From the NCBI GenBank assembly GCA_002774185.1, contig PEZG01000075.1, forward strand, positions 1 through 9,214: a DNA stretch of 9,214 nt, read 5' to 3'. The number at the start of each line of letters is the position of its first letter. Positions within the stretch are counted from its first letter, which is position 1. The position numbers and the translations under genes were made by a program. The notes below the pieces were generated by a model, which did no database searches, was not told the DNA's origin, and saw nothing but the letters and a program-made list of their open reading frames with translations. The stretch is from Candidatus Roizmanbacteria bacterium CG09_land_8_20_14_0_10_41_9 (GTDB taxonomy: Bacteria; Patescibacteriota; Microgenomatia; UBA1406; GWC2-37-13). This document shows positions 1 through 5,797 of this stretch, piece by piece.

Positions 1-1
1 A

Positions 2-145
2 ACGATCCTACACATTAACCCTAAAGCCAGAGATGTGTTGATAACGCTCTCCACCCTATACGAGCAAGAAAGAAACCATGCAAAAGCACAAGAATATTTG
101 CAAAAAGCAATAGAGATAGATCCCCAAATTCAAAGTTTAAAGTGA
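2..145 (+). CDS. TPR-repeat protein, C-terminal end only
   Basis: Only the last 47 codons are in the window; the gene enters from the left edge and ends at TGA 143-145. The readable part ends in a tetratricopeptide repeat: a short stretch with INPKARDVLITLSTLYEQ, then NHAKAQEYLQKAIEIDP, which has the alternating Ala/Gly/Tyr/Pro pattern of TPR helices A and B. TPR proteins are scaffolds for protein-protein contacts, so no enzymatic role can be read from this end. The stop codon lies inside the left arm of the repeat element that follows (133-148), so the element abuts or contributes the final codons. The family call is fairly safe, but the specific function is unknown because the N-terminal domains lie outside the window. 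Confidence 0.75.
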   Translation, partial: TILHINPKARDVLITLSTLYEQERNHAKAQEYLQKAIEIDPQIQSLK

Positions 146-286
146 AAAATTTAAAATTTCAATTTAAAATTCAAAATTATTATTTAACTTTTAATTTAAA
201 ACTGCAACTTTGCACTTTGATGCTTCGACTCCGCTCAGCATCAATCCTGAGCCTGTCGAATGGATTGAACTTTTCACTTTAAACTT
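133..286. repeat. AT-rich element with 16-bp perfect terminal inverted repeats and a GC-rich hairpin core
   Basis: AAGTTTAAAGTGAAAA at 133-148 is exactly the reverse complement of TTTTCACTTTAAACTT at 271-286. Between them is an AT-rich stretch and then a GC-richer hairpin: TTCGACTCCGCTCAG at 224-238 against CTGAGCCTGTCGAA at 247-260. TGATGC/GCATCA (218-223, 238-243) and TCAATCC/GGATTGA (241-247, 262-268) give alternative stems. The element fills the whole gap between the TPR gene and the acylphosphatase gene; its left arm contains the TPR stop codon and its right arm ends 3 nt before the GTG start. No ORF of its own is visible, so it would be a non-autonomous repeat. Confidence 0.75.
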
Positions 287-289
287 ATT

Positions 290-562
290 GTGACAAAACA
301 GGCTCACGTATTTATAAAGGGCGATGTCATTGGGGTAGGATTTCGCGCGTGGACAAAAATCCAAGCAATGCACGTTGGTGTAACCGGATGGGTGCGTAAT
401 AGCGGAAACTCTGTTGAAGCGCTTATTCAAGGAGAGGAAGAGGTAGCTAATCAAATGGTGCTTCTTTTAAAAAAAGGTCCCCCCGTATCGAAAGTTGAAA
501 ATGTGAAAGTTGTTTGGGAAACCCCGAGTGAAAAACTTACTACGTTTGAGATTGTTTATTAA
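290..562 (+). CDS. acyP: Acylphosphatase
   Basis: This is a 90-residue protein of the usual acylphosphatase length (about 90-100). The family hydrolyses acyl-phosphates such as acetyl phosphate or 1,3-bisphosphoglycerate in the cytoplasm. The active-site loop is GDVIGVGFR (residues 11-19), matching the family pattern GxVQGVGFR with Ile in place of the usual Gln; R19 would bind phosphate. The second signature GWVRNSGNSVEAL (33-45) supplies the catalytic Asn, N37. The C-terminus FEIVY matches the family's last beta strand. Translation most likely starts at GTG 290, since no ATG gives the full fold and the motif spacing fits. No Shine-Dalgarno sequence is seen: the upstream bases are the right arm of the 133-286 repeat. 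It is flanked by repeats on both sides and appears to be a single-gene unit. Confidence 0.93.
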   Translation: MTKQAHVFIKGDVIGVGFRAWTKIQAMHVGVTGWVRNSGNSVEALIQGEEEVANQMVLLLKKGPPVSKVENVKVVWETPSEKLTTFEIVY

Positions 563-565
563 ACT

Positions 566-712
566 GGTGGCCGCGCCACCCAGAAGAAATACAAAAAGAC
601 CCACTCCGCTTAAAGGCTTCGTTGGGGTCACCCGTCGCTAAAAGAATATAAAGATTAGTGGACTTTTAATGGCCGTGCCACCCCATAGTCCCGCTTAGCG
701 GGACGACGGGTG
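566..712. repeat. Cluster of GC-rich palindromes between acyP and tRNA-Ala
   Basis: This spacer has no gene but several nested symmetries. GGTGGC-CGC-GCCACC (566-580) is a perfect 6-bp hairpin just after the acyP stop and could act as a processing or termination structure, although no T-run follows. A 14-base stretch TGGCCGCGCCACCC (568-581) recurs at 670-683 with one change. CACCCGTCG (629-637) is the exact inverse of CGACGGGTG (704-712), the latter reaching into the tRNA 3' end. GACCC/GGGTC (598-602, 625-629) encloses a CCGCTTAAAGG stretch. The CCGCTTA core resembles the palindromes at 688-704, 2584-2616 and 4500-4515. Confidence 0.55.
688..704 (-). terminator. GC hairpin immediately downstream of tRNA-Ala
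   Basis: GTCCCGC-TTA-GCGGGAC is a perfect 7-bp stem with a 3-base loop, starting 7 nt past the mature tRNA 3' end on the minus strand. It could help end or punctuate tRNA transcription, but no T-tract follows it in the tRNA direction, so it is a weak intrinsic terminator at best. Its CCCGCTTAGCGGG core also groups it with the GC mini-palindromes found elsewhere in the window. Confidence 0.4.
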
Positions 713-784
713 GACTCGAGGAGATTCGAACTCCCAACCCCTTGACTGCCAGCCAAGTGCTCTAACCAGTTGAGCTACGAGCCC
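711..784 (-). tRNA. tRNA-Ala (anticodon GGC)
   Basis: The minus strand folds into a full 74-nt cloverleaf. The acceptor stem is GGGCTCG/CGAGTCC, the D stem GCTC/GAGC with loop AACTGGTTA, the anticodon stem CTTGG/TCAAG with loop CTGGCAG, the variable loop 5 nt, and the T arm GGGAG/CTCCT with loop TTCGAAT. The anticodon GGC (at 748-750) reads Ala GCC codons. The acceptor carries the G3-U70 pair that AlaRS recognises, and A73 as discriminator, which strongly supports the identity. The CCA end is not encoded: the bases after A73 are CCC, so the tail must be added by CCA transferase. It is transcribed against both neighbouring protein genes. Confidence 0.97.
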
Positions 785-790
785 AATAGT

Positions 791-906
791 ACAATTAAGA
801 ATCCAGAATTAAAAATTGAGAATTATTTAGAATTAAGAATTTTTTTAAATGATCCCACCTTATAATTTCTTATTATTTTTAATTCTTAATGTTTAATTCT
901 AAATTG
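791..906. repeat. AT-rich imperfect palindromic element between tRNA-Ala and prgI
   Basis: The stretch is made almost entirely of AATTAAGAATT-like words in opposite orientations on the two sides. AGAATTAAAAAT (805-816) pairs with ATTTTTAATTCT (875-886), and CAATTAAGAAT (792-802) pairs with ATTCTAAATTG (896-906) with one mismatch. The only GC-rich part, GATCCCACC, lies near the centre (about 851-859). The design resembles the other AT-rich elements in the window, but the words are different. No gene is visible here. Confidence 0.55.
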
Positions 907-954
907 ATAGACTAATATACTCCCGCTTGTAATTATACCGCTCCCTTTGGATGT

Positions 955-984
955 TTGCAAAGTATCTACTTTTTCCTTTATACT
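955..984 (+). promoter_or_regulatory. Predicted prgI promoter giving a leaderless transcript
   Basis: TTGCAA (955-960) and TATACT (979-984) fit a sigma-70-type -35/-10 pair with an 18-bp spacer. The -10 box matches TATAAT at five of six bases. Transcription would begin about 7 nt later, at or next to A991, which is the first base of the prgI ATG. There is no Shine-Dalgarno sequence before that ATG, which agrees with a leaderless message. Confidence 0.5.
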
Positions 985-990
985 GAAATT

Positions 991-1827
991 ATGGACCAGC
1001 ATCCAATCCCCCGCCAAATCACCACATTTGAATTTAAACTCATCGGGTTTTTAACCCTTCGTCAATTCCTATATCTTTTAATCTCTTTTCCTCTAGCATT
1101 TGTGATATTTAAAATCCTCCCTATTCCTATCTTCAATATTATTTTTGCCGTGCTTACTGCAAGCTTAGGATTGGGGCTTGCGTTTGTTCCTATTAATGAG
1201 CGGCCGCTGGATGTATGGATCCGCAACTTAGCGAAACGTCTCACTTCCCCAACCCAGTACACATACATAAAACAGCATGCGCCTATCGAATTTTTGCGCA
1301 ATCTCATCTTTTCCTCCGACCCCCATAGGGTATTAGCCCATGTTGACTCACAAGAAAAGCTCACCACCTACCTTTCAAAAACGTCCAAAAACGCTTCACC
1401 TTTCGATGAAAAAAAGAGAGAGATCGCATCGCTCCTGCAAAATCCCGCAAGCCTCTTTGCGCCCAAAACCGTTCAGCCTACCCCTGCCGCCTCTGATACT
1501 GCGCTGCCCACTCCCCCACCCGCACCTATCGCATTTACATCGTTGTCCTCTGAAAAAAAACCATTTTTTACCGGAATTGTTAAAAATCACAAATTAATTC
1601 CGCTTCCGGGAATCCTTATCTACGTCCGCAATGAAAAGAGTGAGGTAGTGCGTCTTCTTAAAACCAACCCGCATGGGATTTTTGCCACATTCAACCCGTT
1701 GCCCCCGGGGATATATGAATTTGAAGTTAAGGATTTAAAAGACGCGTATTTTTTTGATACAATGAAAATACCGATTGGGGAAACCAATCCAAAACCATTA
1801 GAGTTTTATTCTAAGGAATTATTGTAA
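991..1827 (+). CDS. PrgI-family membrane protein with C-terminal beta-sandwich-like domain
   Basis: This 278-residue protein starts MDQHPIPRQITTFEFKLIGF, the characteristic N-terminus of PrgI-family proteins found beside VirB4 genes in Gram-positive conjugative elements and in CPR genomes. Two hydrophobic segments follow at about residues 25-41 and 46-66, then VPINERPLDVWIRN and SPTQYTY (about 66-92), also family-typical. Residues 156-185 are a Pro/Ala-rich linker. Residues 192-272 (TGIV, LIPLPGILIYVRN, LLKTNPHGIFATF, PLPPGIYEFEV) look like a carboxypeptidase-regulatory or transthyretin-like beta domain. Its stop overlaps the next start (TAATG), so the two genes are translationally coupled. 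By family analogy it is a small inner-membrane component of a type IV secretion-like machine. ATG 991 is preferred over the in-frame TTG at 955 because family members begin at MxQHPIPRQ. Confidence 0.88.
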   Translation: MDQHPIPRQITTFEFKLIGFLTLRQFLYLLISFPLAFVIFKILPIPIFNIIFAVLTASLGLGLAFVPINERPLDVWIRNLAKRLTSPTQYTYIKQHAPIEFLRNLIFSSDPHRVLAHVDSQEKLTTYLSKTSKNASPFDEKKREIASLLQNPASLFAPKTVQPTPAASDTALPTPPPAPIAFTSLSSEKKPFFTGIVKNHKLIPLPGILIYVRNEKSEVVRLLKTNPHGIFATFNPLPPGIYEFEVKDLKDAYFFDTMKIPIGETNPKPLEFYSKELL

Positions 1828-2483
1828 TGAACATACAAAAACCAACCTCACCAGTGAAAGCGTCCACGCAGGTTTTCGTCGAGATAGAAGACGTAAAAGA
1901 TGACGTGGTTCTATTGAAGGATTTTTCCGCTGCTTTGGTTATTGAAGTTGGAGCGGTAAACTTCTGGTTATTATCCCAAGAGGAACAGACATCTACCATC
2001 TATGCGTATGCGGGGTTTCTGAATTCTCTATCATTTCCGACCCAGATCCTAATTTTATCGAAAAAAATGGATATATCTTCTTATCTTGAGTATTTGGAAG
2101 AAAGAATTAAGAAGCAGGGTGCGGAACTCATGAAAAATCGCCTGAGAAGTTATCAGGAATTTATCAAAACCATCGTTAAAAAAAACTCCGTACTTGAAAA
2201 ACGTTTCTTTTTCGTGATCCCTTTCTCACCCTTAGAGATGGGTGTTTCCGGAGTGAATACCCAAGGATTGAATAAGGAATACGTCATCAGCCGCGCAAAG
2301 ACTTCATTGTACCCCAAACGAGATCACCTTATGCGCTTACTCTCAAAAATCGGTCTACGCGCCACAATCCTGCAAAAACAAGAGTTGGTTGAGCTGTTTT
2401 ATAATTTATACAACCCGTCCCAAACAGGCCGCAGGTTAGCCCCAATTGATAGCTATACGGATGTGATACTGACGAGCGGATAA
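1827..2483 (+). CDS. TraC/VirB4-N-terminal-like protein of the PrgI-VirB4 cluster
   Basis: This 218-residue soluble protein has no membrane segment and no Walker motif. The pattern FVEIEDVKDDVVLLKDFSAALVIEVGAVNFWLLSQEEQ, followed by a long helix around EYLEERIKKQGAEL and then FFFVIPFSP, matches the conserved protein that sits between PrgI and VirB4 in many CPR genomes. It resembles the N-terminal, non-ATPase domain of VirB4/TraC. Its role is inferred as an assembly partner of the VirB4 ATPase at the membrane; it has no enzymatic signature. The ATG overlaps the upstream stop by one base, and AAGGA at 1813-1817 gives a good ribosome binding site 9 nt before it. The family link is from remembered sequence style and should be treated as likely rather than proven. 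Confidence 0.75.
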   Translation: MNIQKPTSPVKASTQVFVEIEDVKDDVVLLKDFSAALVIEVGAVNFWLLSQEEQTSTIYAYAGFLNSLSFPTQILILSKKMDISSYLEYLEERIKKQGAELMKNRLRSYQEFIKTIVKKNSVLEKRFFFVIPFSPLEMGVSGVNTQGLNKEYVISRAKTSLYPKRDHLMRLLSKIGLRATILQKQELVELFYNLYNPSQTGRRLAPIDSYTDVILTSG

Positions 2484-2490
2484 AATAACT

Positions 2491-2687
2491 TGAAATTCAA
2501 ATGACAAAATTCAAATTACAAATCAAATTTAAATGTCAAATTACAAATATTTAAACGTTTTGAGTTTTGATATTTGATTTTTGCTCGCCTCGCTTAAGCT
2601 TTGGCGAAGCGGGAGGTTGATTTGTTATTTGACTTTTGAGTTTTGAATTTGATTTGTGGATTTGTTATTTGTGATTTGAATTTTTAT
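2491..2687. repeat. Compound AT-rich repeat, copy A (upstream of virB4)
   Basis: This fills the gap between the VirB4-N-like gene and virB4 and is a direct repeat of the element at 4453-4615. Three blocks align. Block 1 (2518-2563 with 4453-4499) has two substitutions and one indel. Block 2 (2564-2583 with 4522-4541) is GTTTTGATATTTGATTTTTG and is identical. Block 3 (2619-2687 with 4547-4615) matches at 64 of 69 positions. The two sides are built from mutually inverted words such as ACAAATCAAAT and ATTTGATTTGT. A 33-nt GC-rich palindrome at 2584-2616 interrupts this copy. The repeat runs into the first two bases of the virB4 ATG. Confidence 0.9.
2584..2616. repeat. Nested GC-rich mini-palindrome in copy A
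   Basis: Compared with copy B, which has only AGC here (4542-4544), copy A carries 33 nt of GC-rich sequence. It starts CTCGCCTCGC, has TTAAGC near the middle and ends GCGAAGCGGGAGG. The ends pair imperfectly (CTC-GCCTCGC with GCGAAGC-GG-GAG). The CGCTTAAGC core is shared with the palindrome at 4500-4515. No T-run follows, so it is not a good terminator. Confidence 0.65.
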
Positions 2688-4443
2688 GTTTAATATTTTT
2701 GGCAAGAAAAACCAGCCAACTGCACAGTCCCCTTCGGTAAAATCCGGGGAGAACCTCGCTGATTTTTTGGCAAAGGGAGCGGTTTCCGTGAAAGATATGG
2801 TCGCTCCCTCATTCATCGAGGTTGATTTTAACCATTTGAAAATCGATGAAAAATACTACCGCACGTACTTTGTGGTCGGATACCCTCGGTATGTTTCTGC
2901 CAACTGGCTGTATTCTCTAATCACTTTTGACCATCCTTTGTATATTTCCATGTATATTTATCCAACTGAGGCAAAGGTCGTATTGGAAGATTTGCGTAGA
3001 AAAATTGCGGAAATGGAAGCAACGATAGAAAACGATATTAAAGCGGGACGAGTCGTTGACCCTACGGTCCAGGTTGCTCTGGATGATGCGCTCGCCCTGC
3101 AAGCAGAGCTGGCAAAAGGAGCAGAACGTTTTTTCCAGTTCGGTTTATACATTACGGTTCCCGCAGACACCCTTGAGGAACTCACCCAGGTCTCAAAACA
3201 GGTTGACTCTACCCTTTCTTCCCTTCTTATTATCGCAAAACCAGCAACCCTTGAGATGGAAGAAGGTTTTAAGTCAACGCTTCCTATGTTTTACGACAAA
3301 CTTGCTGTGTGGCGAAATATGGATACAACCTCCCTCGCGATGACATTTCCCTTTTCAACAGCTTCCTTGACGCGCAATGAAGGCATCCTCTATGGGATTA
3401 ACCAACATGATGGGAGTCTCATTGTGTTTGATCGGTTTACGCTGGAGAATGCGAACTCGGTCATCTTAGGAAAATCCGGAGGGGGAAAAAGTTTCTTTGT
3501 GAAGCTGGAAGCGTTGAGACTTCTTATGATGGGAGTGGATGTCCTTATCGTGGATCCGGAAAACGAATACAAGAAGCTGTGTGAATCTGTAGGTGGGGAA
3601 TTTGTTATATTTTCCACCACCTCTCAATATAGGATAAACCCTTTTGATTTGGCAACGATGAATCCCGAACCAGACGAGCTCTCAAATAAAATACTAGATC
3701 TACATTCCTTAATGAAGGTGATTATGGGCGACCTCACCCCTTCTCAAGACGCGTTGTTGGATCGAGCGCTCGTCCTCACTTATAGAGAAAAAGGGATCAC
3801 TCAGGAACCAGAAACGTTTAAAAATGAGCCTCCCTTACTTGAGGATTTGTATAAGGTGCTCATTGGGATGGAAACCCCTGAGGCAAGGGAGTTGGGCGAT
3901 CGGTTGGAAAAATTTGTGAAAGGATCTGCTGCTGGAGTATTTAACCAAAAATCTAACTTTGATATTAAAAATCCCTTTACGGTTTTTGGAATACGGGATT
4001 TGGAAGAAAATCTGCGTCCTGTAGCTATGTATATTGTCTTGGATTATATTTGGAACCGGATACGGAAGGACAAAAAGAAACGGGTACTGATTGTTGATGA
4101 GGCGTGGTATCTTATTAAACACAAGGATTCAGGAGCATACCTCTATAGCTTTGCCAAACGGGCTCGTAAATACCAATTGGGGTTGACCACAATCACCCAG
4201 GATGTGGAGGATTTCTTAGCAACCGATGAGGGAAAGGCCATCATTACAAACTCAAGTCTACAAATCATCCTTAAACAATCCACTGCGGCAGTTGAGGAAA
4301 TAACAAAAACATTCTATCTTACAGGTGGAGAAAAACACTTCCTTCTTTCTGCTGGGGTCGGAGAAGGATTATTTTTCGCCGGACACTCCCACGTAGGATT
4401 TCGAGTGATCTCATCGGAGGAAGAAAAGGGATTAATTGAGTAA
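2686..4443 (+). CDS. virB4: VirB4-family type IV secretion ATPase
   Basis: This 585-residue AAA-like motor ATPase powers assembly or substrate transfer in type IV secretion/conjugation machines at the inner membrane. Residues 1-40 are a variable lead, 41-215 form the VirB4 N-terminal domain (FIEVDFNHLKIDEKYYRTYFV onward), including a predicted helical region at about 95-150, and 230-585 form the ATPase domain. Walker A is GKSGGGKS (262-269, K268). Walker B is VLIVDEAW (467-474, D471, E472). TTITQDVEDF farther on matches the conserved Gln-containing motif of the family. The start MFNIFGKK is typical, but no Shine-Dalgarno precedes it: the upstream bases belong to repeat copy A. It probably works with the two upstream genes; VirB6, VirB8 and VirD4 partners are not in the window. 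Both ends of the gene touch repeats. Confidence 0.95.
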   Translation: MFNIFGKKNQPTAQSPSVKSGENLADFLAKGAVSVKDMVAPSFIEVDFNHLKIDEKYYRTYFVVGYPRYVSANWLYSLITFDHPLYISMYIYPTEAKVVLEDLRRKIAEMEATIENDIKAGRVVDPTVQVALDDALALQAELAKGAERFFQFGLYITVPADTLEELTQVSKQVDSTLSSLLIIAKPATLEMEEGFKSTLPMFYDKLAVWRNMDTTSLAMTFPFSTASLTRNEGILYGINQHDGSLIVFDRFTLENANSVILGKSGGGKSFFVKLEALRLLMMGVDVLIVDPENEYKKLCESVGGEFVIFSTTSQYRINPFDLATMNPEPDELSNKILDLHSLMKVIMGDLTPSQDALLDRALVLTYREKGITQEPETFKNEPPLLEDLYKVLIGMETPEARELGDRLEKFVKGSAAGVFNQKSNFDIKNPFTVFGIRDLEENLRPVAMYIVLDYIWNRIRKDKKKRVLIVDEAWYLIKHKDSGAYLYSFAKRARKYQLGLTTITQDVEDFLATDEGKAIITNSSLQIILKQSTAAVEEITKTFYLTGGEKHFLLSAGVGEGLFFAGHSHVGFRVISSEEEKGLIE

Positions 4444-4452
4444 TCACAAATG

Positions 4453-4615
4453 ACAAATCAAATTCAAATGACAAATTACAAATTATTTAAACGTTTTGAC
4501 CCCGCTTAAGCGGGGTTTTGAGTTTTGATATTTGATTTTTGAGCTTGATTTGTTGTTTGACTTTTGAATTTTGAATTTGATTTGTGGATTTGTTATTTGA
4601 GCTTTGAGTTTTTAT
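4453..4615. repeat. Compound AT-rich repeat, copy B (between virB4 and rpsA)
   Basis: This is a direct repeat of copy A, lying about 1.9 kb downstream; together they bracket virB4. Its outer arms are inverted relative to each other: ACAAATCAAATTCAAA (4453-4468) is the exact reverse complement of TTTGAATTTGATTTGT (4570-4585). It differs from copy A by lacking the 33-nt GC insert and by having its own 16-bp palindrome at 4500-4515. The right end (to 4615) contains the TAA stop of the convergent S1 gene (4612-4614 on the minus strand). Confidence 0.9.
4498..4519 (+). terminator. Hairpin terminator after virB4, formed by an inserted 16-bp palindrome
   Basis: CCCCGCTTAAGCGGGG (4500-4515) is a perfect palindrome, extended by an A-T and a G-T pair, and followed by TTTT on the plus strand. 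It lies 56 nt past the virB4 stop, between convergent genes, so it can act as an intrinsic terminator for virB4. In the minus direction the bases after the stem are TCAAAACG, so termination of the S1 gene here would be weak. It is absent from copy A of the repeat. Confidence 0.6.
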
Positions 4616-5691
4616 CTATAGGTGACTGGTTTCTCCTTTTGAGGAAGCACTAAGCTCATTCGTCTCTCTTTTACACTTACCCGTTCGACAAATGCATCAA
4701 TTTTTTGTCCGATTTTCAAATCTTCCCTACCGGAAAGTTTGCTGATATGGATTAACCCCTCAACCCCAGGCTCCAAACGCACAAAATACCCATAACGCTC
4801 TTTGCGAATAATCTCCCCTTTTATCTCTTTGTCTTTTGGGTATTTTTCCTCTATCCCCTCCCATGGGTCTTTTTGGAGACGTTTTAATGAGAGGTTTAAT
4901 TTTAAATCTATGGGGTTCTTTTCAACCACCACAACGTTCACCGTCTCCTCTTGTTTTATGTAGCTTGAGGCATCGCTCACTTTTTCCCATGAGATCTCTG
5001 AAATATGGATGAGCCCTTCAACCCCATCCACCTCACAAAAGGCTCCAAAATCAGATACCCCTAATACTTTTGCTTCATATTGTTTGCCCACGATGATTTT
5101 GTTGAATCGATCTGTCAGCTCTTTTTGGGATATGTGAAGAGCGGCGGCTTTTTGAGATACGACTAATCTATTTTTTTCCTTGTCCACCTCTAGAATTTTT
5201 ACCTTAATTTTTTGATTGCTGAGTTTTTCCGGATTATTCAGATATTCTTGAGTAAGTTGGATTTTTGGAATCACCCCCCGAATTCCCATAAAGTCAATAA
5301 ACACTCCACCCTTCCCATACTCTCCGCAGATTACCTCAATCTCCTCCTCTTTTTGTTTTTTTTCATTCAAAATATCCCATTTCCCTTTTTCGAAGAAATT
5401 CCTTAATGAAACCACAGGAAATCCATTTTTGGATTCTTCAGTTATGATGCGGGCTTTTATCACGGCGCCTTTTTTCAAGTAGGGGAGGTAGGTGGATATC
5501 TCTTTCACCTCGCGCTCACCCAAGACCGCGTATGCTTTAGCGCCAATATCGAATACTACCCCTTTACGGGAGAGTGAGATGATTTTTGCTTCAATTTCAT
5601 TCCCTTTTTTTATGGAAGCAATGGATTGTTTTTTAAGAAGCGCCTCCATTGGGTTGATTGGTTGTGTGTTGGGTGTGGTTTTTTTAGACAT
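4612..5691 (-). CDS. rpsA: S1 RNA-binding domain protein (ribosomal protein bS1-like)
   Basis: This 359-residue protein has four S1 (OB-fold) RNA-binding domains, at about residues 29-97, 115-182, 201-271 and 288-350. Domains 3 and 4 are the most canonical, with GVSDFGAFCEVDGVEGLIHISEIS (shown to residue 234) and RYGYFVRLEPGVEGLIHISKLS; domains 1 and 2 are more diverged. A 28-residue polar lead precedes them. bS1 helps the 30S subunit bind and unwind mRNA; four-domain forms are common outside Proteobacteria, where six are usual. The start is well fixed: AAGGAGG lies on the minus strand at 5704-5710, 12 nt before the ATG, and a good promoter lies upstream. It converges on virB4 and diverges from the Xer-like gene. 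Some four-domain S1 proteins have other RNA roles, so rpsA is a likely rather than certain name. Confidence 0.88.
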   Translation of the reverse strand: MSKKTTPNTQPINPMEALLKKQSIASIKKGNEIEAKIISLSRKGVVFDIGAKAYAVLGEREVKEISTYLPYLKKGAVIKARIITEESKNGFPVVSLRNFFEKGKWDILNEKKQKEEEIEVICGEYGKGGVFIDFMGIRGVIPKIQLTQEYLNNPEKLSNQKIKVKILEVDKEKNRLVVSQKAAALHISQKELTDRFNKIIVGKQYEAKVLGVSDFGAFCEVDGVEGLIHISEISWEKVSDASSYIKQEETVNVVVVEKNPIDLKLNLSLKRLQKDPWEGIEEKYPKDKEIKGEIIRKERYGYFVRLEPGVEGLIHISKLSGREDLKIGQKIDAFVERVSVKERRMSLVLPQKEKPVTYR

Positions 5692-5703
5692 TTCGAGAAA
5701 AAT

Positions 5704-5710
5704 CCTCCTT
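5704..5710 (-). promoter_or_regulatory. Strong Shine-Dalgarno of the S1 gene
   Basis: The minus strand reads AAGGAGG, a full anti-SD complement, 12 nt before the ATG at 5691. It is the strongest ribosome binding site in the window and contrasts with the SD-less starts of prgI, virB4, the Xer-like gene and dnaN. It fixes the S1 start. Confidence 0.8.
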
Positions 5711-5731
5711 ATCGCGTATCCGAGAATTTAT

Positions 5732-5760
5732 ATCATAGCAGAACGTGGGTAAAAAAACAA
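5732..5760 (-). promoter_or_regulatory. Promoter of the S1 gene (minus strand)
   Basis: On the minus strand TTGTTT (5760-5755) and TATGAT (5737-5732) are separated by exactly 17 bp. TGC directly precedes the -10 box, giving an extended -10. Predicted transcription start is near 5725, about 35 nt before the ATG, leaving room for the AAGGAGG site. Confidence 0.6.
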
Positions 5761-5797
5761 CTCATTGCATCATGGGTAAAAAAAAGATAAATCATTA

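Noticed and set aside
951..986. ATG-started 11-codon ORF just before prgI
   Set aside because: Too short, with no ribosome binding site, and it overlaps the predicted promoter; most likely chance.
955..990. In-frame TTG that would lengthen the PrgI protein by 12 residues
   Set aside because: Family members begin at MxQHPIPRQ, and the TTG overlaps the likely -35 box; no ribosome binding site supports it.
4444..4611. CRISPR-like appearance of repeated CAAATTACAAAT/TTTGATTTGT words
   Set aside because: The words are irregularly spaced, vary in length and form inverted arms; there are no uniform repeats with unique spacers and no cas genes.
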